Positions 26,760 through 36,523 of a stretch of 64,000 bases of DNA are shown piece after piece. Position 1 is the stretch's first letter; every line of letters starts with the position of its first letter. This DNA is from Atrichornis clamosus. Taxonomy: Eukaryota; Chordata; Aves; Passeriformes; Menuridae. Where the stretch lies: NCBI GenBank assembly GCA_013400975.1, contig WBMZ01003012.1:69240-133239 (forward strand). Reading direction: 5' to 3'. Position numbers and translations under genes: made by a program. Below the pieces are notes generated by a model. That model did no database searches. It was given only the letters and a program-made list of their open reading frames with translations, and had not been told where the DNA came from.

Positions 26760-27030
26760 TCCAGCCGGTGGTCCGGCTGCCTTCCTGTGCCCCCCTCAAT
26801 TTGCATAACTATCCATGGGAGGAGCGGGGCAGCCCCGCAGCCGAACAGCTGGCCATTGGCAAAATGGATTATATCACCCTTTTGTCCCCGTGTCTGGCTC
26901 ACTCCACTTGCATATTCAAGCTTTTCCCCCCACCCCGGCATCTCCTGTGCTGGGAACTCGAGGTGCTCCCAGCTCAGCCCCTCGCCAGCAATCCAGTTTG
27001 TTTGGGTATACAAGTATCCTGCTGAAGAGA
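26760..27030. promoter_or_regulatory. Candidate regulatory segment with POU octamer
   Basis: An exact octamer ATTTGCAT (26,799-26,806) lies about 50 bases from an inverted CCAAT-type GCCATTGGC (26,852-26,860) and a GGATTA core (26,866-26,871). A further TTGCATATT is at about 26,909. The segment is GC-rich at its edges and AT-rich at the sites, as in many proximal promoters or enhancers. No coding exon starts here. Confidence 0.28.
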
Positions 27031-28579
27031 ATGGAAACAGATCCACTGGGAGGGAGCCCTCAGTGTCAGGGAAGTTGAGAGCGTGGAAATGAGGTTGGAT
27101 GTTGCCATTTGCAAGTGGATTTAGGAACAGGTGTAACTCAATACTGCGGTCCCTGAAAATGCAGCATTACACAAATTAGAAAAAAGCTCCCACATTTTGA
27201 AGTTGCTCTTTTCCTGCCTGAGAGTCACTGCTATCATTCTGAACAGCCCTTACACGTCTCCAGGAGTTCAAGGTCTAGACAGCTTTGTGTATGCACAAAT
27301 AAGACTAACAGTCCCAGTGCTTTCCTGCCTATGGGCTAAATTCACATTCCTTTCCTCAAGGGCAATAGTTTTAGGAAACTTCTCTTGGCAAGAGCTCAAA
27401 GAGATTGGTGCCTAAAGACTATCCCAGCCATTCCCACTAGCCCCGACTGAGGCTGACTTATAGAAATTCCCTCCTTTAGAATGAGTGTGTGTTTGAGACC
27501 AAAAATACACTGTGTAGAACAACCTGCGGTTGCTACAGTTCAAATGTTGTGCCACAACTCTTTTGGTTTAAATTATGGTTGCCTGTATTGGAATATTTTT
27601 CCTATTCAAATATTGCTATTTCTGTTGATTTCTGTGGGCTTTCCCTCTTTGTTTCTGTCACCATTTTCTCATTTGCCTAGACAGACTCCAATATAATGAC
27701 ATTTGAAAGCAGAACATCCACATCAGGCAGAGAAGTCAGACACACTCACCCTACCCTACATGATGGAGAAAAGCTCCAAGACCAGGTCACCCAACACCTT
27801 TCATTACAAGGTCCTGATTTTAGACTTGTTTCCAGTGACTTAAAGGTGTTCAGGCTGAAGTTCTTCCATGTCAGGTATTTGCTTTGGGCTAGTGCCTTCC
27901 ATTTGTTAAAAAATAAAGCTAAACTCATTTAACACCAAAACCAAAACAAACCATCCAGGTAAGAAGCTTTCATATTTCTAGGGACTTTTTCAGAGTTAAT
28001 GTGATCATCACAAAACTAAGGTCACAAATCGGCACTCTATGATTCCTATAAAGTTTCATCCAAGTTTGACCTTTCCTTTAAGGTCTGGAAAAATACACCA
28101 GTTTGTAAACTTTTATTTGAGATTCGAAATTTCAACATCTTAACTCTCTAAACATTTCATAAGGGCACACACCTGCTTTCACAGCTCCCTGCCACTGCCC
28201 AGGTAGCCCACACACCACCCAAATCCTTCAACAAACCAGCTCTGGACATAATTTTCCAAACTGAGAGAGGATGATGGATGTAACTGAGCAGTACAGGGGA
28301 TAGAACAGAATGTTGGGGATGAGGAGACATTAGGGATGCTTATGAATCAGAGGGGAAAACCAGAACGAGATCATCTTGTAACAGTCAGACTTAATTCCAG
28401 AGTAAATCCTGTGCTCCCTAGGCATGGACATTGCTTTCCTGGCAAGTAAAAAGCTATGAAGACATCTGCAAAACATGTATCATCCCATTTCCCCTCTGGA
28501 GGATCCATTCTGTCAGACCACAAACAAAGTAACAGGCTGTTTGCCTGTGTAGAGACTGGCTCTGGTGTGGTCACACTGA

Positions 28580-28985
28580 ACCACACAGAGTCATTTAGGC
28601 TGGAAAAGACCTCCCACGTCATGGAGTCCAACCTGTGACCAAGCACCACCTTGTCAACTGGACCAAGGCCCCGGGTGCCACATTCAGTCATTTCTTGAAC
28701 AGCTCCAGGGACGGTGACTCCACACCTCCCTGGGCAGCCCATTTCAATGCTTAACAGCCCTTTTAGTGAAGAAATTTCTCCTAATGTCTAACCTGAACCT
28801 CCCCTGGAGCAACTTGAGGCTCTGTCCTCTCATCCTGTGGCTGGTGGTCTGGGAGAAGAGGCTGAGCCCCATCTGGCTCCCACCTCCTTTCAGGGAGTTG
28901 CAGAGAGTGATAAGGTCTCCCTTCAGCCTCTTTTTCTCCAGGCCTTTTCTCCCCAGCTCCCCCAGCTGCTCCTGTAGGACTTACA
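28580..28985 (-). mobile_element. CR1 LINE 3' fragment, about 400 bases, reverse orientation
   Basis: This is the longest CR1 copy here. The plus strand reads GAGTCATTTAGGCTGGAAAA, GACCTCCCACGTCATGGAG, then CTTGAACAGCTCCAGGGACG, GTGACTCCACACCTCCCTGG, AATTTCTCCTAATGTCTAAC and GATAAGGTCTCCCTTCAGCC, ending near TTTTTCTCCAGGCCTTTTCT. This order is the reverse complement of the CR1 3' UTR and the end of ORF2. The reverse-transcriptase domain itself is missing (5' truncation), so the copy is inactive. Confidence 0.9.
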
Positions 28986-31900
28986 AAGGTCTTAAGGTCA
29001 TGACAATGTTGATGACCAAATCTGGACAATTAGCAGATTTTCATATCTTGTTTCAGTGGAGGATTTATATCTTACAGTGTTTTCAAAATTGTGTGCTAGA
29101 GGTGGATGAACATTGAAAAGCCCCTCAGAATTAGCAAACAGCAGAGGCAAGGCTGCCTGCAGAGTCAGGGTTTGCTCTCATGCACCTCTCTGCATTATGC
29201 AGGATTCTCCATTCATGTAATGACACGCTCCATCTTCCATGGGAACACAGCCCAGTGCATGGAAGGGGCTTTGGGAGGATGAAGCAGGGTCATGCAGCAA
29301 AATCAGGTTGTTGAACATTGGACTGAAGCCTCATTAGCAGCAAAACCCCAAAAGCTGCAGGCTGTACAGGGCCGTTTTCTGTCTATCTTTTCCAAAATCT
29401 CCTTATTCTACCTGAGGATTATATGGGAATGGATTTTGAGGGATATCCACTTCCCTGAGATGTGAGCAGCCCTTTATTTTGATGGGCAATCCCACTGCTA
29501 CCATGCACATCACAAGCAAGGGCTGCAGCACTGCCCTTTCCCTCGCTGTAGCCACCTGGTCAGGAGCCACTCTGACACTTCCAGAAACCTCTTCAGACAG
29601 AGTCCCAAACCCCCACCCGACCAGAGTAGCTGTAAGATGAAGCAAGGAAGAGCAAAGAATTTTTAAAAAGGCATCTGGGCCAGCTGAACATCATCCCAGC
29701 CCACAGCTGAGTGCTCTGGGAATACATCCTCACTCCATGCTGCTGCAGGGAGGAGTTCAGCCAAGTCTGTTGGGGAAAGGGGGGCACAAGTTTTGAGTAC
29801 TCCACAGAACAGCCCTCACTTCCAACTCACATCACTGCTCACAACACACAAACTTACCTGAATCAGGAGACCACCGCTCTTCGTCCAAACCGAGGCATTA
29901 TGAAACATTTAAATTTATGGTTTGGGTTTTAAAGAGTTTAAGAAGCGAAATGCTGCTCTAAGGAAGTTTTAAACTTATTTCCAGAGAGTCCATGCCATAA
30001 TTCCTTAGTACAAAGCACTCATAGCATAGATCCCACAGGCACTTTAAAATAGCAAAAAACCTAAAAGCAGTACTGCTGATGGGTCCAAGAAGCTGCAGAG
30101 AGTGAAAGCAGCCTCATTTTCCCTTAGCAAATAGCCAGCATTTCAGCATGCCAGTGACTCCTGTGATGACCAGATGGTGGTGGGAGCAGTAACTTGGATG
30201 ATAACTACACACAAACTCCAAAAAACTGATGTCAAAACTCACTTTGAAAAGACACCAGAATGGGCTCAGCATATGGCAGCAATGCTCCACTGAAACTGCA
30301 TTTTGTGTCCATTAAACGACCAAGCTGCACCAAGGGGTCCAAGGACAGGCAGCCACAGCAAGCAGGGCTCCAGATCCCAACTATCTGATGCTCATCCCTT
30401 TATGACAGTGATGAAAAGGTGCAGAGGTGTGGTGGAAGTGGCAGCCTGCAGCTCCCAGACCAGGTCCTTTGTGAGGTGGGCACATGCAAGACGTGCCACC
30501 AGTGCAGCTGTGTCACCTCTTCTAATGACAAGGCCTGGAAGGAGACATCCCGGGTGATCTGCTGAGCAGCACAGGATGGTTCCTAATGAGAGGATGGGCC
30601 CTGCTGTGAGAGCCCACTGTGCAAGCACACAGATCTAGACTCGGGTACTTTTGAAAACAAACAATGTGGAGTTTGCAAAATAAACACAGTGAACAGATTG
30701 AGAAAAATTATTCTGGCATCTGCCAGCCTCCACTGAGGGCTTTCCAACAAACCCGTGTGCTTTCAGAGGAACTGCAGGGGCCAGCTTTACACCAACAGGT
30801 GAGCAAACGTCACCTGTGATTTGAAAGTAAAGATAAATTCACTGGACAACAACCCCCAGTGGACCTGCACACGCACAAATACGTATTTATGTTTTTCTGA
30901 GAGACCATTTAACCCAAAGTTACACCACAGGGGCCTATATTCTAAAAATGTCAGCTCTGAGCAGGATCTACAGATTCCAATTGAACTTGGAGTTCCTTCC
31001 TCTCTGCTCCAGAGTGTTCTCCTTGCCACCTTATTCGCAGCTCCTGTTCCTCCAGCAGTAATTGACCTTGAAACTTCTAGGCTTGCTCGGAGACACAAGC
31101 TGCACAGATCCAAAGGAAAATGGGACAGGAAAGGACTGGAAGTCAGCCAGCCATGTCCCCTGCCCCAAAAGCAAGCTGAAACACAGCTCTCGTTCCCAAC
31201 AGATGCTGGATCTTAGCAGATCTCTATTTGTGGAACAGCTACGACTGGCTCCCCACACATCTGTTCAATGAATCCCTGTATGGTTTTTTTTAATATTTGG
31301 CCTTAGAAGAAACTACCACTCATACTAGCTACAATTTAAGCCCCATCTACCATATGATTTCAAGTTCAGTTCTTCCAGTGCACCCTCATAAGTGCCTTTT
31401 CCCACATTTTCAAGGTATCAGTCATGCCACTCTCCACTCTACTTTCCTGCCCTACCTGCAGCATCTCAAGCTGCACCTCTAAAGCACAGGATTGTCTTGA
31501 ATCTCACCAAATGCACAACCATTTGTGAACCCCAGCCTGAAGATTTTCTGCCACCAGTAGGACAAGCTGCCAGATCCTTTATCTGAAACTGTGCTCACAA
31601 GGTGGCATGACTGAATTTGTGCAGTTGTTTTACCCTCCCTGGATTTAGTGCCTTGCTTTTTTAGGAATCTGGATCTTGTCTTTCCCCACCATCTCCTCCC
31701 TGCTGCAACCACTTCTACAGGTCGCCAAGACTGTTTGAATTCTAATGCTATCTTATCTTTCACATCTGTCCAGCTTCCTGTTGACTGCAGACTTAACGTG
31801 CATACGACTTTGTTATCCAGGTTGTAATAAAAATGAAAGATAAGTGACCTAGAGCAACTCCCTCAGCCCCACGCAGCACAGCCTTCCGTTCTGACACTGG

Positions 31901-34070
31901 GTGCAAGATGGAAGGAAACCCCTCCCAGAGCAGCGCTGCTCACAGCCTGCTCAGCCCCTTCCAAGTGCAATTCAGCCTCTGCGACCACGCTTTCCCTTCT
32001 TGCAAACCACCCTCTGTTTGCCCAACAGCCATTTCACCATCCTAGAAGCAACTACAAAGGTGCCAAGTCCATCATCTGTGATCTTCTTTTAGAGTCAGGC
32101 TTCAGACCTTGTGGGGGACACAAAGTCCAAGCCTACCCCATCTGAAGGACCAACAATTCCTTTTGCTGCTCGTTTCGTGAGAGATTACACTGGAATCTGC
32201 AGACAAAGTGCACAGATTCCTTCCAGCAGATTTCTTCGTTTGCCCGTGTCACTGCACAGCTGTTCAGCTGCTTATTTTCCTGTCACCAACTAATACGAGC
32301 CTCAACTAGATAATTACTACTTCCTACTGTCATGAAACTCATTCTTCAGTACCCAAACCCACTCCTTTCTGTTTGTTTCCATGAAAGGGCTATTTAGAGT
32401 TTTTTAACAGCTGGCTTAGCAGGAGACGGAGCCCTGTGTTTCCACAAGCAAATGTATCTGTAACTTCCCTTGGGAACCCCTTCCTACCCTGAGGATCTGT
32501 AGGAATGTGGCTTTGTGTTGACTGAAAACAGCACACCTACAAAAGCAATTCATTAACACCACGGGCAGACCGTATTTCAGAGCTAGAACAAATATTATCT
32601 GGTTGTCTTCTCTTGCCTTTGCTTTATCATCATCTTATTAATAGCTTCAGCGCTTGTTATTTTTTCACTGACAATGCACGCCTTAACCTCCTTCTCTTTG
32701 TGTCCTCTGAGGCATTTTCCTCTTTAACTTCTTCCAGAAGCTTGTCTTCCTCGGGGGAGGAAGAGCTAAATGGATAGCCACATTAGCTCTCTCATTCCAT
32801 GCCATTACACTTTTAACTAGAGCTTTCAAATAGGTAAATTAGCTCCTAAGTGATCCCAGTTGCACCATTGGCCTTTGCTACAATCCTGCATTAGCGCTGA
32901 TTCACTTTTACTTACCTCTATCGCTCAATTAAGAACACACAGAGAGCAAACGCAGTTCTGCAGCCCAGGACTGCAGTGCGGGAGCGAGCTGGGCTGTTCC
33001 GTCACCCACAGTGTCTCAGCACCACTGCAGCACCTCTCCCATCCCCCAGGGGGGAGCTGGCTGTGCCTCACAGCTCTTACCTGAGGAAGCACCAAGAACA
33101 GGGATCCTCTGCCACAGCAGATTTTTCCAAAAGGCTGTGTGGATGTGTGTGCCTCCACCTGCATGCTCTGCGCTACCCCAGAGCAAGTGTCTGCGGGGTG
33201 CGACACTGTTCTTCTGAAGGAACTCAAGTTTTTGCTCCAACTCCTTTATTTACTGTGCTAGAAAAAGGAGAGTGATTTTTGTCAACAGGGAGCAGCTCCA
33301 CTTCTCCCACACAATATGCACTAACACATCCAGAGTCCAGGAAGTCTCTGCAGTGTTCTTGCACCTGACTACACACACATAGCAGTACCAGTGTCACAGA
33401 TCACTGCCACTTGCAGGAGCAGCACAAAAGTAAGAAAGAAGTTTAGAGCATCTTGCTAATGATCCTGACTTTTAAAAATTTTGTATAGATCCCAAGTAAT
33501 GTACACTTATTCAGTAATCAAAGGCCAATTTCCCTTATGATCAAAGGCTGGATCCTGTATCATACCTTGCCACAGCCTTTGGCACATGCCTCAAGATTTT
33601 TTTTTTATTTTCATCATATTCCCTTAGCTGACTTAAAATAGGTTGCTGTATTTTGGTTTTAGGGCACAAGTTCCAGTAGGAGTTGGCTCAGTTAAACACA
33701 CCAACATGATGCACTCAAATGCCATAATCTGTTTCCCCTCTTCTATCTCATTTAAAACCATTTTGAGATCAATTTCCCCCTTGCTGATGAAATTCCTTGT
33801 AGAAACTGAACTAAAAAAATTAGTGTGTGTTGCAATAGTCCTCAATGAATGCAGCATGACATTTGAGATGGTTCCAGTGGATGTCATCACAGACACACTT
33901 GGGACCCAGCATGAGTTATTCCCCGGCTCTCCAGACAGACCTGATGTCACTTTGTTTCAGATGACCAGAAATCTGCCCTTCCCCTCCACCCCATTCCACA
34001 CCAAGTACCACATTACAGAATCTGCCACAGACTGCACATTTTTCACTGGTAAAATCCATAAACAGACGCA
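28986..34070. other. Intergenic DNA, no gene seen
   Basis: I see no supported exon. The 159-codon frame at 33,643-34,122 (plus) overlaps a 105-codon frame on the minus strand (33,633-33,950) and has no recognisable product. The 32.56-32.95 kb part is listed separately as a candidate regulatory segment. Confidence 0.65.
32560..32950. promoter_or_regulatory. Candidate noncoding regulatory segment
   Basis: This non-repetitive, noncoding stretch carries several TAAT/ATTA-type homeodomain cores (for example AAATTAGCTCC near 32,836, GCATTAGCGC near 32,890 and CAATTAAG near 32,926). It lies about 2 kb downstream of the end of the minus-strand gene. The even texture and dense AT-core motifs resemble conserved noncoding elements, but this is an impression from composition only. 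Confidence 0.2.
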
Positions 34071-34090
34071 AGTGCAAAGCAAAATGTCAT

Positions 34091-34096
34091 TTTATT
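34091..34096 (-). terminator. Poly(A) signal AATAAA (distal)
   Basis: The minus strand has AATAAA about 850 bases after the stop codon at 34,945. It is the better placed of the candidates to end the AT-rich 3' UTR, because no further coding or splice signal of this gene follows. The cleavage site is not visible. Confidence 0.45.
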
Positions 34097-34944
34097 TAAT
34101 TCAAGGACTATTTTCCTTCTAGTATTGCTGAAGGGATCACCTCCTGGGGAATTGATCATTACAAAGTCCCTGTCTAAAAGTTCAAGTGCTCTTGTTGTAC
34201 ATTCTTTTGAACCACAGAAAACATAATGACCAAGTAGGTGGGCAGCTACTTGCAGTTTTAGCCCACCTAAATTAGCATTGCTTCAGGCTAGAAAACAATT
34301 CAAGTAGTAAAATAATGAAAAATGTTAACCTTTAAGGTCACTATCATATTTTGATCAAAAAGTCCTGAATGTATGAAAAGAACATTTGTACATGTTATGA
34401 AGTTGTTTTTTAACCAGACACTGTCAAAGATGGCAGTTAAGTGTTTTGGACCAGTTGTCAACCAGATGTTTAAGAGTTCTATCTGAAGGTTTATTACCAA
34501 TTTCATTATGCAATTCACTTTTCACATTAAGCTCTTTAACAAAAGCAACATAGACCCGCACCAGAATCACTGTAGACAGATTTAGTTTTATAGAATGCCC
34601 TTCTGAAAATTCATTTCAAAATAGAGATGCTTTTTCTCCAGAACTGTAAAAGCCATAAAAATGCAAAATATTTGTTAGGAAATTTTTAATCAAAATTATT
34701 CCTTAATGTTCAAAATAACATTTAACCTCCAACTTTTTTGTTGTTGTTGCTGTCATCCACATATTGACCAATAGACTAAACAGGTAACAATGGTTCACGT
34801 TTTTCCCCCACCTGAAACGTTTCTTCTAACACAGGCCCAAGAGAGGCAATACAGAGATTCAGGGACATGGATTATGCATGGCAAAGGTAATCCTCTATCA
34901 CTTTAATTTAGAACAATTCTGATTCTAGCACACAACTCGGAGTC
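34097..34944 (-). other. 3' untranslated region of the minus-strand gene
   Basis: This is AT-rich sequence directly after the TGA stop at 34,945-34,947 with no further splice site. It ends, by inference, just beyond one of the two AATAAA signals. No repeat is visible in it. Confidence 0.5.
34490..34495 (-). terminator. Poly(A) signal AATAAA (proximal)
   Basis: This is an AATAAA on the minus strand about 450 bases after the stop codon. It would give a shorter 3' UTR than the signal at 34,091. Use of both would give two transcript lengths; the sequence alone does not decide. Confidence 0.4.
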
Positions 34945-35268
34945 TCAGTTGTTTTCAATCTGCTCTAGGTCCAGGTCCCCACAGTCTAGAGGAAAGATTC
35001 CTTCTTCAGTGCTCTCACAATCACTCGTGTCCTCGTCGCTTTCACACACGGCATCTGCTTTCTTGTAATCCCTTGTTCTGAAGCTCCGCTGGCAGGACCC
35101 GTGGTGCCTCCCTTCCTGCAGCTGCTCCTTCATCGGGCTGGAGCCGGGGGTGATGATGTTCATAAGATCATTTGAGTCACATGGGGATGACACAATTGTC
35201 TTCATTTGCGTGTCATCGTCATCATCTTCATAGTCAAGGGAGCAAAGACTTTTGGAATTTTTTAAAGT
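34945..35268 (-). CDS. Last coding exon, acidic C-terminus of an unrecognised protein
   Basis: 107 residues and a TGA stop. The exon starts after a good acceptor (TTTTTTTTTAATTGCAG, read on the minus strand) in phase 0, beginning TLKNSKSLCS. The other two frames stop within a few codons, so the frame is certain. The residue order is an acidic run DYEDDDDD, then proline-directed serine/threonine sites (VSSPCD, ITPGSSPMKEQ), a basic stretch (RHHGSCQRSFRTRDYKK), a second acidic serine-rich stretch of casein-kinase-2 type (CESDEDTSDCESTEE), and the end DLDLEQIENN. The composition is unlike the chance frames around it. Such tails are usually disordered and phosphorylated and often mediate protein contacts; that is inference. 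I do not recognise the gene family. Confidence 0.87.
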   Translation of the reverse strand, partial: TLKNSKSLCSLDYEDDDDDTQMKTIVSSPCDSNDLMNIITPGSSPMKEQLQEGRHHGSCQRSFRTRDYKKADAVCESDEDTSDCESTEEGIFPLDCGDLDLEQIENN

Positions 35269-35440
35269 CTGCAATTAAAAAAAAAGAGAAACAATGAATT
35301 AACCATGACTGTAAAGGAGGAACAGAATAAATTCCTTAAATACTTGAATGGTTTGAGAGTATGCACTCAGAGCGCCACGTGTTTAAAGTAATGCTGGAAA
35401 TGAGAGGCATGAAGAAAGAGGAAGAATGGTATTTACTTAC

Positions 35441-35485
35441 TACACAGCCCGGTTTTGCACAGATATTTTGCCTGTGTTGATTCCC
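35441..35485 (-). CDS. Penultimate coding exon (45 nt)
   Basis: Encodes GNQHRQNICAKPGCV in phase 0 and joins cleanly to TLKNSKSL of the last exon. The donor is strong (GTAAGTAAAT). The acceptor chosen is CTGTTTTTCTCACAAAG with exon start GGG; an upstream start cannot be excluded, because the frame stays open for another 17 or so codons in that direction. The two cysteines with KPG between them are the only motif-like feature. The intron to the last exon is only 172 bases, short but normal for birds. Confidence 0.65.
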
Positions 35486-35903
35486 CTTTGTGAGAAAAAC
35501 AGTCCCCTTTTTCATGCAGGATGATGCAGGAAGCAAAGCCGAGCTTTGGTCAACTACATGAGGAAGCACAAACACCCACCCAGTTCACTGTACTGGGATT
35601 CTGGCAAATCCAGAGCAGAGCATTTGGTACCACCGATTTAGGTCAGACAGCTGCACTGCAGCCTGGTCAACAATTAATTTCTCCTGCAGACAATGAGGCC
35701 TCAGGCGTCCCCTCAGCGAGATCATCAGGACAACTGGCACATGTGGGTAATCTCAAACACCAGCAACACAGGCCTCTGCTGGGAGCATCTTGCTCCAGAG
35801 TCAGCTTAGTTTGCCTTTCAGTGGGTGCTGTCTGATGGGTGCTGTCTGAACAAGAGCAACTCTGTTTAAATTCAAAGGATACTAAAACCAGAGGGGCACT
35901 CAC

Positions 35904-35918
35904 CTTTATTTGGACAAA
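35904..35918 (-). CDS. 15-nt microexon (FVQIK)
   Basis: Fifteen bases lie between an excellent acceptor (TGTTTCTTTTTACTTTTAG) and a strong donor (GTGAGTGCC). They encode FVQIK in phase 0 and, like the exons on each side, have a length divisible by three, so the exon could be skipped without a frameshift. Microexons of this size are often regulated by tissue-specific splicing factors; regulation here is inference. The polypyrimidine tract and both splice sites are better than those of several larger candidate exons in the window. Confidence 0.62.
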
Positions 35919-36445
35919 CTAAAAGTAAAAAGAAACACTCAGTAAATGTGCTACCTCTGTCCCACAGATAGAGGAAAAATGCCTCATGGAGCTGTATGGG
36001 ATCCTTGGCTAGAATCCAGAGACAGCATTTAAGAAAAAAAACAGAAACACACAGCAGAATTTAGATTTTAACAAGTGAGAAACTTCTAAATTCCACCTCA
36101 TACAAGCACCCAGTGAGAGGAAGGTGAAACAGCCGGGGCTCCTCTCAGAGGTGGTGTGAGACAGGACAGTGTCACGCTCATTCTCAGTCTCTACTGGTTA
36201 AGTGACTCCAGTCTCACACACAGCAATCATTGTATTACAGTAGATCCACAGGGAACAAGACCAACTTGCACACCCATTTCCAGCTTCCTCCCCCAATTTG
36301 TCATTTCTTAAGTATTTTATATTTGTTTATTTGAAAGAGGAACATTGCAACATTCCTAGTATGCTGTATTCCAGATGCTCTTCCAGAGCACTGGGTCATG
36401 CTCCTACCTCACCAATGCACACCAGCACCCACATGAGCAGCTTAC

Positions 36446-36523
36446 CAGTACCTTTGGGTATTTTTTAAACAAAACTTCACGGATTTGGAAGACATTTGGA
36501 TTGTCTTGTTTGCATACAACTGG
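36446..36523 (-). CDS. Coding exon (78 nt)
   Basis: This 26-codon exon starts PVVCKQDNPNVFQIREVL and ends FKKYPKVL, in phase 0. The acceptor (CCCTTCTCTTTTAG) and donor (CTG then GTAAGCTGC) are both strong. It joins to the microexon and the last two exons without a stop. The segment is ordinary globular-type sequence with alternating hydrophobic residues and contrasts with the disordered C-terminus. I know no family with this sequence. Confidence 0.68.

Larger units (their letters stand above)
18581..28570. other. Intergenic DNA, several GC-rich stretches
   Basis: I see no supported gene. GC-rich stretches lie at 18.73-19.08, 23.56-24.0 and 25.5-26.3 kb; their overlapping frames on both strands reflect a shortage of stop codons rather than coding. 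The E-box dyad at 21.25 kb and the candidate regulatory segments at 23.6 and 26.8 kb are listed separately. Confidence 0.65.

Noticed and set aside
26637..27092. 151-codon plus-strand frame
   Set aside because: GC-rich stretch open in several frames on both strands; its composition (Ser/Pro/Trp/Cys) is typical of noncoding DNA.
33643..34122. 159-codon plus-strand frame overlapping a minus-strand frame
   Set aside because: Both strands are open, neither resembles a known protein, and the region directly follows the 3' end of the minus-strand gene.
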